The position numbers and the translations under genes are program-made. Source: CAYMUL01 sp964393605 (GTDB lineage: Bacteria > Bacteroidota > Ignavibacteria > Ignavibacteriales > Ignavibacteriaceae). From it: a DNA stretch of 64,000 bases. How positions within the stretch are numbered: the first letter of the stretch is position 1; every line of letters begins with the position of its first letter. The stretch is taken from the NCBI GenBank assembly GCA_964393605.1, contig CAYMUL010000010.1:1-64000 (forward strand). Direction: 5' to 3'. Shown one piece after another: positions 47,319-56,463 of the stretch. The notes below the pieces were generated by a model. The model saw nothing but the letters and a program-made list of their open reading frames with translations. It searched no databases and had not been told where the DNA came from.

Positions 47319-47539
47319 AATCAATTTTCAATTGGGTATAATTTATAGTTGGCAAAATTTATAAAATCTTTCCGAATGCAAATTTACGATTCTGTCAATT
47401 ATGAGCAGAACCTTTCTATTAATTGAGAAAGAAAGAATAATCTCGATTTAATCTGTAATTTTGCAATGTATTTTAATGGAATAATTGTTGTTAAATCTTT
47501 ACAATTATTATAAGAAAATGAACTTGAAAAACCGGTGGT

Positions 47540-47554
47540 CTATTTGACAAATAG
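47540..47554. promoter_or_regulatory. Inverted repeat upstream of hbd, possible operator
   Basis: CTATTTG-A-CAAATAG is a perfect seven-base inverted repeat, and GTGG / CCAC continue the symmetry with one bulged base. It ends 25 bases before the hbd ATG and overlaps where a promoter or 5' leader would be. An AGAGGA ribosome site follows at 47568-47573. A regulator site or leader hairpin are both possible. Confidence 0.4.
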
Positions 47555-47578
47555 CCACTTTTAATTTAGAGGAAAATT

Positions 47579-48514
47579 ATGGCACAGGAAAGTATAAACA
47601 TTGAAGATTTTTTAAAGAAATCTAAATTCTCAAACGATACGGAAACGATTAATAGTGTAGCTATAATCGGCGCGGGTGTGATGGGACAAGGAATTGCGCA
47701 CACTATCGCTTCTTCGGGAATTGAAGTTGCGATAATCGAAAAAGATAAATCGCATCTTGAAATCGCAAAAAATTTACTCATAGAAAATATTGATCGCGAA
47801 ATAAAAAGATGGACGATGACCGAATCGGAAAAGCGAGCTATCATGTCGCGCATTCATTGGTACGATTCGCTTGTTGAAATTCGCGATAGTGAATTGATTA
47901 TCGAAGCAGTCGATGAAAATCTTGATTTGAAGTTAAATCTAATTCAACAGCTCGATAAAATTGCCAAACCAAAAACTATTTTTGTCTCAAACACATCGAC
48001 ATTGAGTTTGACAAAAATTGCCGAAGCTACGAAGCGTCCCGATAAAATAATTGGAATGCACTTTTTAAATCCCGTTCCAAAAGTTCCGCTCGTTGAACTT
48101 GTAAAATGTCTTCACACTTCAAACGAAACAGTTAAGATTGTAAAAGAATTCACTGCGCGCATCGGCAAAACTGCAGTTGAAGTTTATGAGTATCCCGGAT
48201 TTGTAACAACGCGGGCAATCGTTCCTCTCTTAAATGAAGCGATGCATATTTTGTTGGAAGGAATCGCAACCGCAAAAGATATTGACACGGCAATGAAACT
48301 CGGTTACAATTTTCAATACGGACCGCTTGAAATGGCTGATATGATGGGGCTCGATGAAGTTCTTGCATGGATGGATACATTGTGGAAAACATTGGGCGAA
48401 CCGCGCTACCGCGCTTGTCCTATTCTTCGCAAACTTGTGCGCGAGAAAAAACTCGGAAGAAAAACCGGTGAAGGTTTTTACAAATATGATGCAAACGGAA
48501 AAATAATTTTTTAA
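47579..48514 (+). CDS. hbd: 3-hydroxybutyryl-CoA dehydrogenase
   Basis: NAD(P)-dependent interconversion of acetoacetyl-CoA and 3-hydroxybutyryl-CoA. The 311-residue protein has a Rossmann motif [61 protein letters not shown] with the catalytic His, and [58 protein letters not shown]. It has about 25 extra N-terminal residues compared with the usual ~282-residue form. A good ribosome site (AGAGGA, 47568-47573) supports the start. It is followed 15 bases later by ackA, suggesting a fermentation or acyl-CoA disposal operon. Confidence 0.93.
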   Translation: MAQESINIEDFLKKSKFSNDTETINSVAIIGAGVMGQGIAHTIASSGIEVAIIEKDKSHLEIAKNLLIENIDREIKRWTMTESEKRAIMSRIHWYDSLVEIRDSELIIEAVDENLDLKLNLIQQLDKIAKPKTIFVSNTSTLSLTKIAEATKRPDKIIGMHFLNPVPKVPLVELVKCLHTSNETVKIVKEFTARIGKTAVEVYEYPGFVTTRAIVPLLNEAMHILLEGIATAKDIDTAMKLGYNFQYGPLEMADMMGLDEVLAWMDTLWKTLGEPRYRACPILRKLVREKKLGRKTGEGFYKYDANGKIIF

Positions 48515-48529
48515 AGTGAGAGAATTCAA

Positions 48530-49726
48530 ATGAAAGTATTAGTTTTAAATAGCGGCAGTTCTTCAATCAAATATCAATTTTTCGATACAGAGCAGAAGCT
48601 CGCACTTGCGAAAGGCATTGTCGATCGTATTGGAATGAGCGGCGCAACTTTAACACACTCACGACACGATGGCGATTCTGTTCGCATCGTCGGAGAAATT
48701 CTCGATCATAATGCGGCAATAGAATATGTCCTTGCAGTAATGTTGAGCAAAAACCACGGCGTAATTGAAGACAAAGATGATATTGATGCAATCGGTCATC
48801 GCGTTGTTCATGGCGGCGAAACTTTCACCGGCTCCGTACTAATCACACCGGAAGTAATTAGAGTGTTGCAAGAAAATATTGAACTCGCTCCATTGCACAA
48901 TCCGCCGAACATAAAAGGTATTCAAGCTGTAACAAGATTATTGCCCGAGAAACGGCAAGTCGGAGTTTTTGATACCGCTTTCCACACAACTATGCCGGTT
49001 CACTCTTTTCTTTACGGAATTCCTTACGAACTTTATAAGCGACATAAAATTCGTCGTTATGGATTTCACGGCACATCGCACTTATACGTTTCGCGTCAAG
49101 CTGCAGAAATTTTAAATAGAGATATAAAAGAATTAAAGATCATTACAACACATCTCGGTAACGGTTGTAGTATGGCGGCGGTGAAAAATGGGGAGTCGAT
49201 TGATACAACAATGGGCTTCACACCTCTCGAAGGTTTAATTATGGGAACGAGAAGCGGTGATGTTGATCCTTCTATTGCAATGTTTGTTATGGGAAAAGAA
49301 GGTTTATCGCTTTCCGAAATTTCGACACTATTTAATAAGCATAGCGGACTGATCGGCATCAGCGGCGAGAGCAGTGATATGAGAGAAATTATCGCGGCAA
49401 AAAATGAAGGACAGAGGCGCTCACAAATTGCTTTTGATATTTTCTGTTATCGGATAAAAAAATATATCGGCGCGTACGCTTCCGCAATGGGGGGACTCGA
49501 TGCGGTTGTCTTCACCGGCGGCATCGGCGAAAATTCTTCCGAAGTGCGAGATGCAGTCTGTGCTAATATGGATTTTCTCGGAATAAAATTAGATGCGGAG
49601 AAAAATAGTAAACATGAAAAAATCATTTCGGCGGAAGAATCAAAAGTAAAAGTTATGCGCATACCAACGAATGAAGAGCTCGTCATAGCACTCGATACAC
49701 ATTTGATTGTAAGTCAGTTGAGGTAA
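48530..49726 (+). CDS. ackA: Acetate kinase
   Basis: Converts acetyl phosphate and ADP to acetate and ATP (reversible). The 398-residue length is standard. It shows VLVLNSGSSSIKYQFF, AIGHRVVHGGETF, FDTAFHTTMP, RRYGFHGTSHLYV, TTHLGNGCSMAAVKNGESIDTTMGFTPLEGLIMGTRSGDVDP and VFTGGIGENS. It shares the operon with hbd. The usual partner phosphotransacetylase gene is not adjacent. Confidence 0.97.
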   Translation: MKVLVLNSGSSSIKYQFFDTEQKLALAKGIVDRIGMSGATLTHSRHDGDSVRIVGEILDHNAAIEYVLAVMLSKNHGVIEDKDDIDAIGHRVVHGGETFTGSVLITPEVIRVLQENIELAPLHNPPNIKGIQAVTRLLPEKRQVGVFDTAFHTTMPVHSFLYGIPYELYKRHKIRRYGFHGTSHLYVSRQAAEILNRDIKELKIITTHLGNGCSMAAVKNGESIDTTMGFTPLEGLIMGTRSGDVDPSIAMFVMGKEGLSLSEISTLFNKHSGLIGISGESSDMREIIAAKNEGQRRSQIAFDIFCYRIKKYIGAYASAMGGLDAVVFTGGIGENSSEVRDAVCANMDFLGIKLDAEKNSKHEKIISAEESKVKVMRIPTNEELVIALDTHLIVSQLR

Positions 49727-49779
49727 GTGAAGATTTAAAAGTGTAGCTTAATTTTTCCTTTGCTGTTGGTTTTTTTCTT

Positions 49780-49867
49780 AACCACCAAGTTGACCAACTA
49801 ATGCTAAAGTTTTCATAACCAATTTTTTCCTAATTTTTTCTTTGCGATCCTTTGCGCCTTTGCGGTT
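49780..49867 (+). repeat. Dispersed ~88-base repeat, copy A
   Basis: First of three same-orientation copies sharing ACTAATGCTAAAGTTTTCATAACC (copies A and B) and CTTTGCGATCCTTTGCGCC-TTTGCGGTT at the right end (all three). It lies between ackA and the MNT gene. A diverged relative (CCTTTGTG-type) is at 50770-50880 and another near 14940. Confidence 0.8.
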
Positions 49868-49946
49868 CGCCTTCTTTCTTAACATTAAGTTTGCCAAATG
49901 TAAGTTCGCAAATTTTTTTATTCTTTAATGATAAGAGTAAAAGTTT

Positions 49947-50279
49947 TCACGAGTAAAGAACTTTACAGTTTTTTTTGGCTTCCATAATAATAAGACTTGA
50001 AGAACGTTTCCACTCAGAATTGGAATAGTATAAAATATCAAATGGCTTTTTGTATTTTTTAACAAGCCGCCATTCTAATCCATCAGTAACACTTGCTTTT
50101 TGAAAGATAGTTTTATTTTCAAATTCATCGGAAAGAACCAACAGATCAATATCGCTATCTTCAGAAGGCACACCTGAAACATGTGAACCGAAAAAAATAA
50201 TTTTACTTACCGGAATATTCTTTTCTTTAAAGAATGATAAAATTGTTTCTTTTATTTGATCTAATTGGATTTGAGCCAT
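49947..50279 (-). CDS. MNT-type minimal nucleotidyltransferase (antitoxin-like)
   Basis: A 110-residue nucleotidyltransferase of the MNT family. The active-site motif is clear: FFGSHVSGVPSEDSDIDLLV with Gly31-Ser32 and Asp43/Asp45. In HEPN-MNT pairs it modifies or neutralises the HEPN toxin. Its start overlaps the end of the HEPN gene by 19 bases, the normal arrangement. The pair is bracketed by copies A and B of a dispersed repeat. Confidence 0.88.
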   Translation of the reverse strand: MAQIQLDQIKETILSFFKEKNIPVSKIIFFGSHVSGVPSEDSDIDLLVLSDEFENKTIFQKASVTDGLEWRLVKKYKKPFDILYYSNSEWKRSSSLIIMEAKKNCKVLYS

Positions 50280-50659
50280 CTTAAAATTTCTTTCGCTTTT
50301 GCAAAAATTTCCGACGTAATTTCTTGAGAATAATTTCTGGAGAGATCTGCTAAATTTTCAGGATACCTCACAGGAATACTAACTTTATCGATTTCTCTAA
50401 TTGGCTTGAAGATATTCTCAGGAATTTCAAATGATCGCGCAGATTGAATTTTTTCTATTAAATAAAGGAGATGATGTGTTTTGGGAGGATTCTCCTTAAA
50501 AGTTTTAGAGTAAATCGCTTTTAATGCTTTTTCAATCGATAAGTGGATCATATACACGGTATAAATATATCGGTGACTATTTAACATCGCTTCGGCAGTA
50601 TCCATGTCATATTCAGCTTGAATAAACCATTCTTCCGGAGACTTGTATTTTTTTTCCAT
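50261..50659 (-). CDS. HEPN-domain protein (toxin-like)
   Basis: A 132-residue helical protein of the HEPN superfamily: SPEEWFIQAEYDMDTAEAMLNSHRYIYTVYMIHLSIEKALKAIYSKTFKENPPKTHHLLYLIEKI. HEPN proteins paired with MNT enzymes often act as RNA-cutting toxins. The classical RxxxxH motif is not obvious here, so ribonuclease activity is unproven. First gene of a two-gene unit with the MNT protein. Confidence 0.85.
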   Translation of the reverse strand: MEKKYKSPEEWFIQAEYDMDTAEAMLNSHRYIYTVYMIHLSIEKALKAIYSKTFKENPPKTHHLLYLIEKIQSARSFEIPENIFKPIREIDKVSIPVRYPENLADLSRNYSQEITSEIFAKAKEILRWLKSN

Positions 50660-51003
50660 TGCAATATTTCTTGAACTATTTGAGACAAAAATAATAAGTT
50701 TTAAAGTTTTTTATATCTCAAATTTTCAAAGCTAAGCAATAATTCTCTGCAAAAATTTTACACCTCGCCAGTTGGTTTTTTTCTTAACCACAAAGTCGCT
50801 CTAAGGTTTGCACGAAGTAACTCAAAGGTAGCGTTTAACTTCGTGTGCCTTTGTGATTCCCTTTGTGAACCTTTGTGGTTGGTTTTCTTTCTTGACCGCT
50901 AAGTTCGCCAACTAATGCTAAAGTTTTCATAACCAATTTTTTCCTAATTTTTTCTTTGCGATCCTTTGCGCCTTTGCGGTTAATTTTTTTTAATCAGTAG
51001 AGA
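50660..51003. other. Repeat-bearing spacer between HEPN and GxxExxY genes
   Basis: About 340 bases without a gene. It holds a diverged copy of the dispersed repeat (about 50770-50880, with GTGTGCCTTTGTG and AACCTTTGTGGTT) immediately followed by copy B. Confidence 0.6.
50894..50981 (+). repeat. Dispersed ~88-base repeat, copy B
   Basis: Nearly identical to copy A from AACTAATGCTAAAG to TTTGCGCCTTTGCGGTT, in the same orientation. It lies between the HEPN gene and the GxxExxY gene. Confidence 0.85.
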
Positions 51004-51393
51004 TCATCCGGTATCTTCAAGTTTATTTACTACTCGTCTTATTCCGTTCTTAATGAGTGTTACATTAAAATTTATTAAGAAGCCGAGTCTACAATCCGAT
51101 AATTTTAAGTATGTCAGTATTTGGGCAAGATGTACATCGTTTAGCGACTCAACGGATTTATTTTCAATTACAACTTTGTTTTCCACTAATAAGTCAATAC
51201 GATACCCACATTCAAGCTTTACTTCTCTATAAACGATCGGTAGTGCTTTCTGTTGCTCAACTTTTAATCCAGCATTCAATAATTCATATTTTATACACTC
51301 TTCGTAAGTAGATTCTAACAAACCTGGACCAAGTTCTTTGTGCACTTTATAAGCACAATCTACAATTATTTTTCCTATCTCGTTTTCAAACAT
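51004..51393 (-). CDS. GxxExxY-family protein
   Basis: A 129-residue protein of the GxxExxY family, small PD-(D/E)XK-fold-like proteins of unknown role common in environmental bacteria. The naming motif is at residues 24-30 (G-LL-E-ST-Y). Further family segments are VHKELGPG, GYRIDLLVENKVVIENKSVESLNDVHLAQILTYLKL and LGFLINFNVTLIKNGIRRVV. It is flanked by repeat copies B and C, suggesting a mobile or cassette-like history. Confidence 0.88.
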   Translation of the reverse strand: MFENEIGKIIVDCAYKVHKELGPGLLESTYEECIKYELLNAGLKVEQQKALPIVYREVKLECGYRIDLLVENKVVIENKSVESLNDVHLAQILTYLKLSDCRLGFLINFNVTLIKNGIRRVVNKLEDTG

Positions 51394-51450
51394 TTGATTT
51401 CTCCTTTTAGTTTGAGTTGCTATGTATTCTTGGTAGTTAACTTCTTTTTT

Positions 51451-51539
51451 AACCGCTAAGTTCGCTAAGTAACGCTAAGGTCATCATAACTGATTTCTTT
51501 CAAATTTTTTCTTTGCGATCCTTTGCGCCTTTGCGGTTA
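51451..51539 (+). repeat. Dispersed ~88-base repeat, copy C
   Basis: Third copy, more diverged at the left (AACCGCTAAGTTCGCTAAGTAACGCTAAGG) but identical at the right (CTTTGCGATCCTTTGCGCC then TTTGCGGTTAA). It sits upstream of the GxxExxY gene. Confidence 0.8.
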
Positions 51540-51571
51540 ATTTTTTTTAATTTTGTTCCTCGTAATCACTG

Positions 51572-53464
51572 TTATTTTTTTTCGGGGAACATAAGATTCA
51601 GCAACGTTTCATCCTTTCTATAAACATCCTCGCGGAAATTTATTTGTCCATTTTTATCGACCCAAGCAGTGAAATACTCGATGTAAAGAGGAACGTTTTG
51701 TTCAAGAACTAATTCAGTAGTCGGTCCGAAACTCCGGTTCTTTCTCAAAGCGCTTCGTCGGGCAGAAAATTCTTTTTTAACTCCGACATCTGCAACTCTC
51801 TCTCCAATCTCTATTTTAAAGAAATCAAGATTCCACTGCGAATGGTTCTCTAACAAAAATTGAGCTAACACTAATGGCTTCTCAACTCGCACACAACCGT
51901 GACTAACAGCGCGTATTGCAAAATTAAATGGAGGACGAGTTGGAGTATCGTGCAAATAAATTCCAAATTTATTGTTGAACATAAATTTCACTTTGCCCAG
52001 CGCATTGCCTACGCCGGGATCTTGTACTATTCTATATGGAATATTACTCTTCCCGAATTCTTTAATATCAATATCATCAAGATTTATTTCCTTCCCTTCC
52101 TTATACACTTTGAATTTTTTCTTTTTCAAATAACTTGAATCTTTTTTCAGTTCGCGTTGAATTTCTTCTCGCATTATACTTGGCGGTACATTCCACTCGG
52201 GATTCAAAATCATAGATGAAATTACGCTGTTGAACTCCGGCGTTTCCCAATCTTCAGGTTTCAATTTGAAGTTGCCTGTTCTCTTGTATCGCTCGTAAAG
52301 ACTCTTGTAGTAAGCGGAGCGGCGAATGCCTGTGCAGACTTTTATTTCGGACAACTCAACTTGATTTTCCACGATGTGCAATTTGAATTCAGGAATATTG
52401 ATAAAAATATATCTTGGCAACGAAGAATAATCGAGCCATCGAAACCGCTCTAAATTTATTTTTATTTTTTTTATGTACTCTGTGGGAGTGATGTTGAGCT
52501 TATCAATCGTTCCCTTTCCGATTATTCCATCCTCTTGCAATCCGTTATGCTTTTGAAATTTTAAAATTCCATTAACAATCAAAGAATCGTAAATCATGTT
52601 GTCGTGTTTATGAAAATGAGATGAATCAATAAAACCAAGTCGAAGAAGTTGTTCGGCTATCAAAGGTAATATAGAATTGCTCTGCAACGGTTCAATCTTT
52701 TTATCTATCTGTGGAATTTTTTTCCATTCAGCTTTTTCAAGAAGTTTAATTTTTTTAAGTGCGACTTGTAGTTTAATGTATCGCTCGCTTTTAGGTTGAA
52801 TTGTGGAAAGATAAACTAAAATATTTTCTTGCCGAAGTGGTTCATGCAGTTCGCGCATTGAAGAATCTGCCGAAGGGAGATAATATGAATCGGGAAAAAG
52901 TTTTTTGGGATCGTACAGCCCAAAGCGCAGATGAAATGAATATTTCAAAACTGCATCGCAAATCAATAACTCAGCGATTGCAAGATCGCGGTAACGCGAC
53001 TGATTGTCGTTCGTATCAATTGCATTTTCAAAATGGTGATGAATTAATTCGGTGTGATAACTATTTGGCTCTAAACCGTGCGCATCGGCTTGTTCGAGTT
53101 GCATCATCAAAGAATAAACAAAATTTCTATCTTCAAAACTTTTTAAGAATTTGGGACTAAAATTTCGTGAAGAATAAAATTGAACTATTGTATCCTTAAA
53201 AAGAAAATTTGTATCCGCCAAAACAGGAATGACTTGAATCATTTCAATCGCATTTTTAATTGCAGAAATGAATTCAGCTTCGGAGAAATTCAATTTTTCG
53301 TTAAGAGTTTTCTCATGAACGATCGGTTTATTTTCTTCGCAACTCCACGCAACAAGTGTGAAAGAGAATATTATCAACAGAATACTAAAAAAGAAATTCT
53401 GCCGCTTCGATACAAAACGTTGCCGGCTAATAATTTCAGAGATCAAGCATAACCTATTTTTCAT
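51572..53464 (-). CDS. L,D-transpeptidase (YcbB-like) with peptidoglycan-binding domain
   Basis: Makes 3-3 cross-links in, or attaches proteins to, peptidoglycan. The 630-residue protein has an N-terminal membrane or lipid anchor (FFFSILLIIFSFTLVAWSC), a YcbB-type scaffold region (about 70-250), a PG_binding_1 domain (about 295-330, GILKFQKHNGLQEDGIIGKGTIDKLN) and a YkuD catalytic domain with HDTPTRPPFNFAIRAVSHGCVRVEKP, nucleophile Cys524. The C-terminal ~90 residues continue beyond the catalytic motif (PLYIEYFTAWVDKNGQINFREDVYRKDE), as in YcbB. It stands alone. Confidence 0.93.
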   Translation of the reverse strand: MKNRLCLISEIISRQRFVSKRQNFFFSILLIIFSFTLVAWSCEENKPIVHEKTLNEKLNFSEAEFISAIKNAIEMIQVIPVLADTNFLFKDTIVQFYSSRNFSPKFLKSFEDRNFVYSLMMQLEQADAHGLEPNSYHTELIHHHFENAIDTNDNQSRYRDLAIAELLICDAVLKYSFHLRFGLYDPKKLFPDSYYLPSADSSMRELHEPLRQENILVYLSTIQPKSERYIKLQVALKKIKLLEKAEWKKIPQIDKKIEPLQSNSILPLIAEQLLRLGFIDSSHFHKHDNMIYDSLIVNGILKFQKHNGLQEDGIIGKGTIDKLNITPTEYIKKIKINLERFRWLDYSSLPRYIFINIPEFKLHIVENQVELSEIKVCTGIRRSAYYKSLYERYKRTGNFKLKPEDWETPEFNSVISSMILNPEWNVPPSIMREEIQRELKKDSSYLKKKKFKVYKEGKEINLDDIDIKEFGKSNIPYRIVQDPGVGNALGKVKFMFNNKFGIYLHDTPTRPPFNFAIRAVSHGCVRVEKPLVLAQFLLENHSQWNLDFFKIEIGERVADVGVKKEFSARRSALRKNRSFGPTTELVLEQNVPLYIEYFTAWVDKNGQINFREDVYRKDETLLNLMFPEKK

Positions 53465-53733
53465 GAAAGTAATTTATAAAAAATAAAGTTATTAATCCTT
53501 ACTGAAGTTTGCTGCACTCGCAATATCCGATTTCATCACTATAAAATAATAGAAGAGTGATAACTTTGGCTTTAACAGATTTTCGCTGATAGAAAACCGG
53601 TGAAATCATTTGTATCTGTGTTATCTGTATGTTGTTGGTTGTTTTGTTTAGCTTAAATAAGAAAGTAACTTTTAAATATTTCGTAGCACAAGTTATGAGA
53701 CAGTAATAAAAACTTAAACATCGGCTTCTGGAT
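53465..53733. other. Spacer with degenerate repeat text
   Basis: About 270 bases with no convincing gene. The stretch 53574-53630 (ACAGATTTTCGCTGAT ... TGTATCTGTGTTATCTG) resembles the short degenerate segment at the window start (positions 20-60, CACTGATACAACTGATTTTCACAG). Both look like remnants of one intergenic repeat family. The minus-strand frame 53499-53750 runs through it and overlaps the next gene. Confidence 0.45.
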
Positions 53734-54486
53734 TTAAATTTCCCCTTCACCCAATTGAAACAATCCGGAGTTCACGTGCAATACGCGCGTATCCAAATCG
53801 TTGGCTATTTGCAATGATATAGAATGCACCATTTCTGCAGTAGAAAAATTATCCATTATTCTGGAATTCTCAACTTTGAAGTCACTGCTGTGATAACTCG
53901 AAACATATTTGTTCTTATTCTTGATAAGTTTTTGAATTGCTTTACAAACTCCTCCACCGATCGGCATTTTGACTTCATCAATTTGTTTATCATTCCATAA
54001 ATCTTTTCTGTACTCAAGGAATATTTTGAATGGCGCGTTTAAAAACCATTCACCAATGCCGGAAATTTTTTTGTCTTTAATTAATTTTTTTAGACAATCG
54101 AAAACTTTCCTCTGCACGTTGTAGTATTCGGTGGTACTCAAGGTTTTAAAATCATATTCCGCGAAGCCTGATTCCTGAATTAAAACATACCAACTGCGAA
54201 GTGTATTATTCAAAGCATCTTTTCCAAATCTTCCGGCATTTTCAACTGCAAGTTCAAGTTCGTTTTTGTCTCCACTCGATAAATATTTTTCGCCGTGTGT
54301 ATAAAACGGATTTAAATCTTTTGCATGACCGGGCCACGTTAGCGATGATAATATCGATAGATAGCCGAGCGGTATTTTATATGCATCATCTCTTTCAATA
54401 ATGTAACTATGGATGGTTAAATCAAGATTTTTTCCTGCTTCAACGATTCGGTTTGTACCAAAGTTTTCGATGTTTTGTTTTTTCAT
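53734..54486 (-). CDS. Hypothetical protein beside the CRISPR array
   Basis: A 250-residue soluble protein that I do not recognise. It has no signal peptide or membrane helix, is mixed in composition and mainly helical. Distinct stretches are YKIPLGYLSILSSLTWPGHAKDLNPFYTHGEKYL, ENAGRFGKDALNNTLRSWYVLIQESGFAEYDF and VKMPIGGGVCKAIQKLIKNK. Codon use matches the neighbours and the frame is intact with an ATG, so it is probably real. It is transcribed away from the array and separated from it by repeats and the assembly gap; a link to CRISPR is not shown. Confidence 0.65.
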   Translation of the reverse strand: MKKQNIENFGTNRIVEAGKNLDLTIHSYIIERDDAYKIPLGYLSILSSLTWPGHAKDLNPFYTHGEKYLSSGDKNELELAVENAGRFGKDALNNTLRSWYVLIQESGFAEYDFKTLSTTEYYNVQRKVFDCLKKLIKDKKISGIGEWFLNAPFKIFLEYRKDLWNDKQIDEVKMPIGGGVCKAIQKLIKNKNKYVSSYHSSDFKVENSRIMDNFSTAEMVHSISLQIANDLDTRVLHVNSGLFQLGEGEI

Positions 54487-54596
54487 TTTATCTGCCCTTT
54501 CTGTTTTGGTTTAGTTTTTCTTTTGTTTTGAAGTTGCAATTGTAATTTTTTTTGTGTTGAAAATGTTAATATGGCGTTATTGTTTATTCGCTGGCT

Positions 54597-54620
54597 CACA
54601 GACTGAAGTCTGTGCTACGT
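54597..54620. repeat. REP-like hairpin (CAGACTGAAGTCTG type)
   Basis: CACAGACTGAAGTCTGTG (54597-54614) followed by CTACGT is the same short imperfect palindrome that clusters around the RAYT gene at 58.6-59.7 kb. This solitary copy lies at the far side of the CRISPR array. Confidence 0.8.
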
Positions 54621-54831
54621 TGGTATTCTCCGAACCTCCGGTTCTGCGCCAGCAGTCCCGAACTCCGATAAATCGGAGCAATTTCCCGATGAATCGGGAT
54701 CCGATTATCCCGAAGAGTCGGGACGAATTCCGTTTGTTTGCAATTTCAGTCTTGCGGAATTCGGAACTGATGCGTGCCGGTTCTGCGCCAGCAGTCCCGA
54801 ACTCCGATAAATCGGAGCAATTTCCCGATGA

Positions 54832-54931
54832 NNNNNNNNNNNNNNNNNNNNNNNNNNNNNNNNNNNNNNNNNNNNNNNNNNNNNNNNNNNNNNNNNNNNN
54901 NNNNNNNNNNNNNNNNNNNNNNNNNNNNNNN
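54832..54931. other. Assembly gap of 100 Ns
   Basis: Exactly 100 unknown bases, the conventional placeholder for a gap of unknown size. The flanks are copies of the same tandem repeat, so the true length and copy number are unresolved. Confidence 0.99.
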
Positions 54932-55042
54932 CAGTCTTGCGGAATTCGGAACTGATGCGTGCCGGTTCTGCGCCAGCAGTCCCGAAAGCTTTCGGGATCA
55001 ATTCTATAACCTACCTCGTTTCTATTTGTATTCTCAGTCTTT

Positions 55043-56463
55043 AACTCAGTAGGTAAATAGTCCGATTAGAGTTCTGGAAGATTCTATCGATACTGCACGG
55101 CAGATGAAGGTTTCAATTCTATAATAGTCCGATTAGAGTCAGAATAATTTTATAAAATAAAAATAGGAGAAATAAAATGTTTCAATTCTATAATAGTCCG
55201 ATTAGAGTTCCCCGCTTACTTGATGTTTTCGAAGCGTCCACTTTTGGTTTCAATTCTATAATAGTCCGATTAGAATAGAAATGGAGTGATGAACAAAAAT
55301 TCGGCTGGAAGTTTCAATTCTATAATAGTCCGATTAGAGTGAACGACAGAATAAAGCCGTGCAGGAATACAAAGATTTCAATTCTATAATAGTCCGATTA
55401 GAGTCGGCAATGCACTATGATTGCCATGTATGCGCTAAGAAGTTTCAATTCTATAATAGTCCGATTAGAATGTGTCTATATTTTAATATGGGCGCATCTC
55501 AACAAAGTTTCAATTCTATAATAGTCCGATTAGAATTGAAAACACTAAAAAAAGGCGACCGCATTTATTAGTTTCAATTCTATAATAGTCCGATTAGAAT
55601 GATATAAGGAGTTGCGCAATGAGACAAAGTAATTTGAGTTTCAATTCTATAATAGTCCGATTAGAATGCTTCATCCGTTTCCAAGCCACAATTTCGAGTT
55701 GGGTTTCAATTCTATAATAGTCCGATTAGAATCGAAAAAGTGAAAACACTTTTAACTCCCTCGAATCGTTTCAATTCTATAATAGTCCGATTAGAATACA
55801 AGATAGGATAGGCGATTGTTGCGAAGATTGCGCTGTTTCAATTCTATAATAGTCCGATTAGAATAAAAAGAGTACGTTTATACTGCTGACGGAAAGTAGT
55901 TTCAATTCTATAATAGTCCGATTAGAATCTATGTCGTAGCATATTGTCCACCGTTATTAATGTATTTGTTTCAATTCTATAATAGTCCGATTAGAATCCA
56001 ATGGAGGAACTGAATTGGTGTATTATCAAGTAAAGTTTCAATTCTATAATAGTCCGATTAGAATCAGATGGTGAGGGAGAAAATTAATAAGAGATATAAG
56101 AAAGTTTCAATTCTATAATAGTCCGATTAGAATACCGATATGTTGGCAAAGCATCCGGAACTTGAGGATGGTTTCAATTCTATAATAGTCCGATTAGAAT
56201 TATCAATGTTTGGAGAGAAGCCATATTCTAAGGAAGTTTCAATTCTATAATAGTCCGATTAGAATTCGACTTAAAAATCGATAAGAAGGGTTCTGCTATT
56301 GGTTTCAATTCTATAATAGTCCGATTAGAATAACAAATGAAAATTAATTTAACACAAAGAAAAAGGTTTCAATTCTATAATAGTCCGATTAGAATCCCAA
56401 TAATGTGCAAACATATTGGATATGTGAAAACCAGTTTCAATTCTATAATAGTCCGATTAGAAT
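55043..56463 (-). CRISPR. CRISPR array, 21 full 30-bp repeats plus one degenerate
   Basis: Full repeats run from 55110-55139 to 56434-56463, with 20 spacers of 34-39 bp. A further degenerate copy (about 55043-55072) keeps only AATAGTCCGATTAGAGT. The repeat is 30 bp; read on the minus strand it ends in ATTGAAAC, the 8-base tag typical of type I-B/III repeats. Most copies end GATTAGAAT on the plus strand. Those at 55110, 55179, 55311 and 55375 end GATTAGAGT, and the one at 55375 also has A for the first G. Variation is confined to the left, so the left is the old trailer end, the leader lies at the right next to cas2, and transcription runs on the minus strand. Confidence 0.98.

Larger units (their letters stand above)
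54487..55042. repeat. Palindrome-rich tandem repeat spanning an assembly gap
   Basis: No gene. A unit beginning CCGGTTCTGCGCCAGCAGTCCCGA starts at 54638, 54777 and 54962; the first two are 139 bases apart. Each contains short inverted repeats (CTCCGATAAATCGGAG; TCCCGATGAATCGGGA; TTGCGGAATTCGGAA). The last copy switches into the CCCGAAAGCTTTCGGG palindrome (54980-54997). The gap interrupts the second unit. Confidence 0.8.

Noticed and set aside
53499..53750. Minus-strand 83-residue frame
   Set aside because: Reads through degenerate repeat text and overlaps the end of the 250-residue gene; not credible.
54554..55052. Frames crossing the N gap
   Set aside because: They contain unknown residues and translate tandem palindromic repeats.
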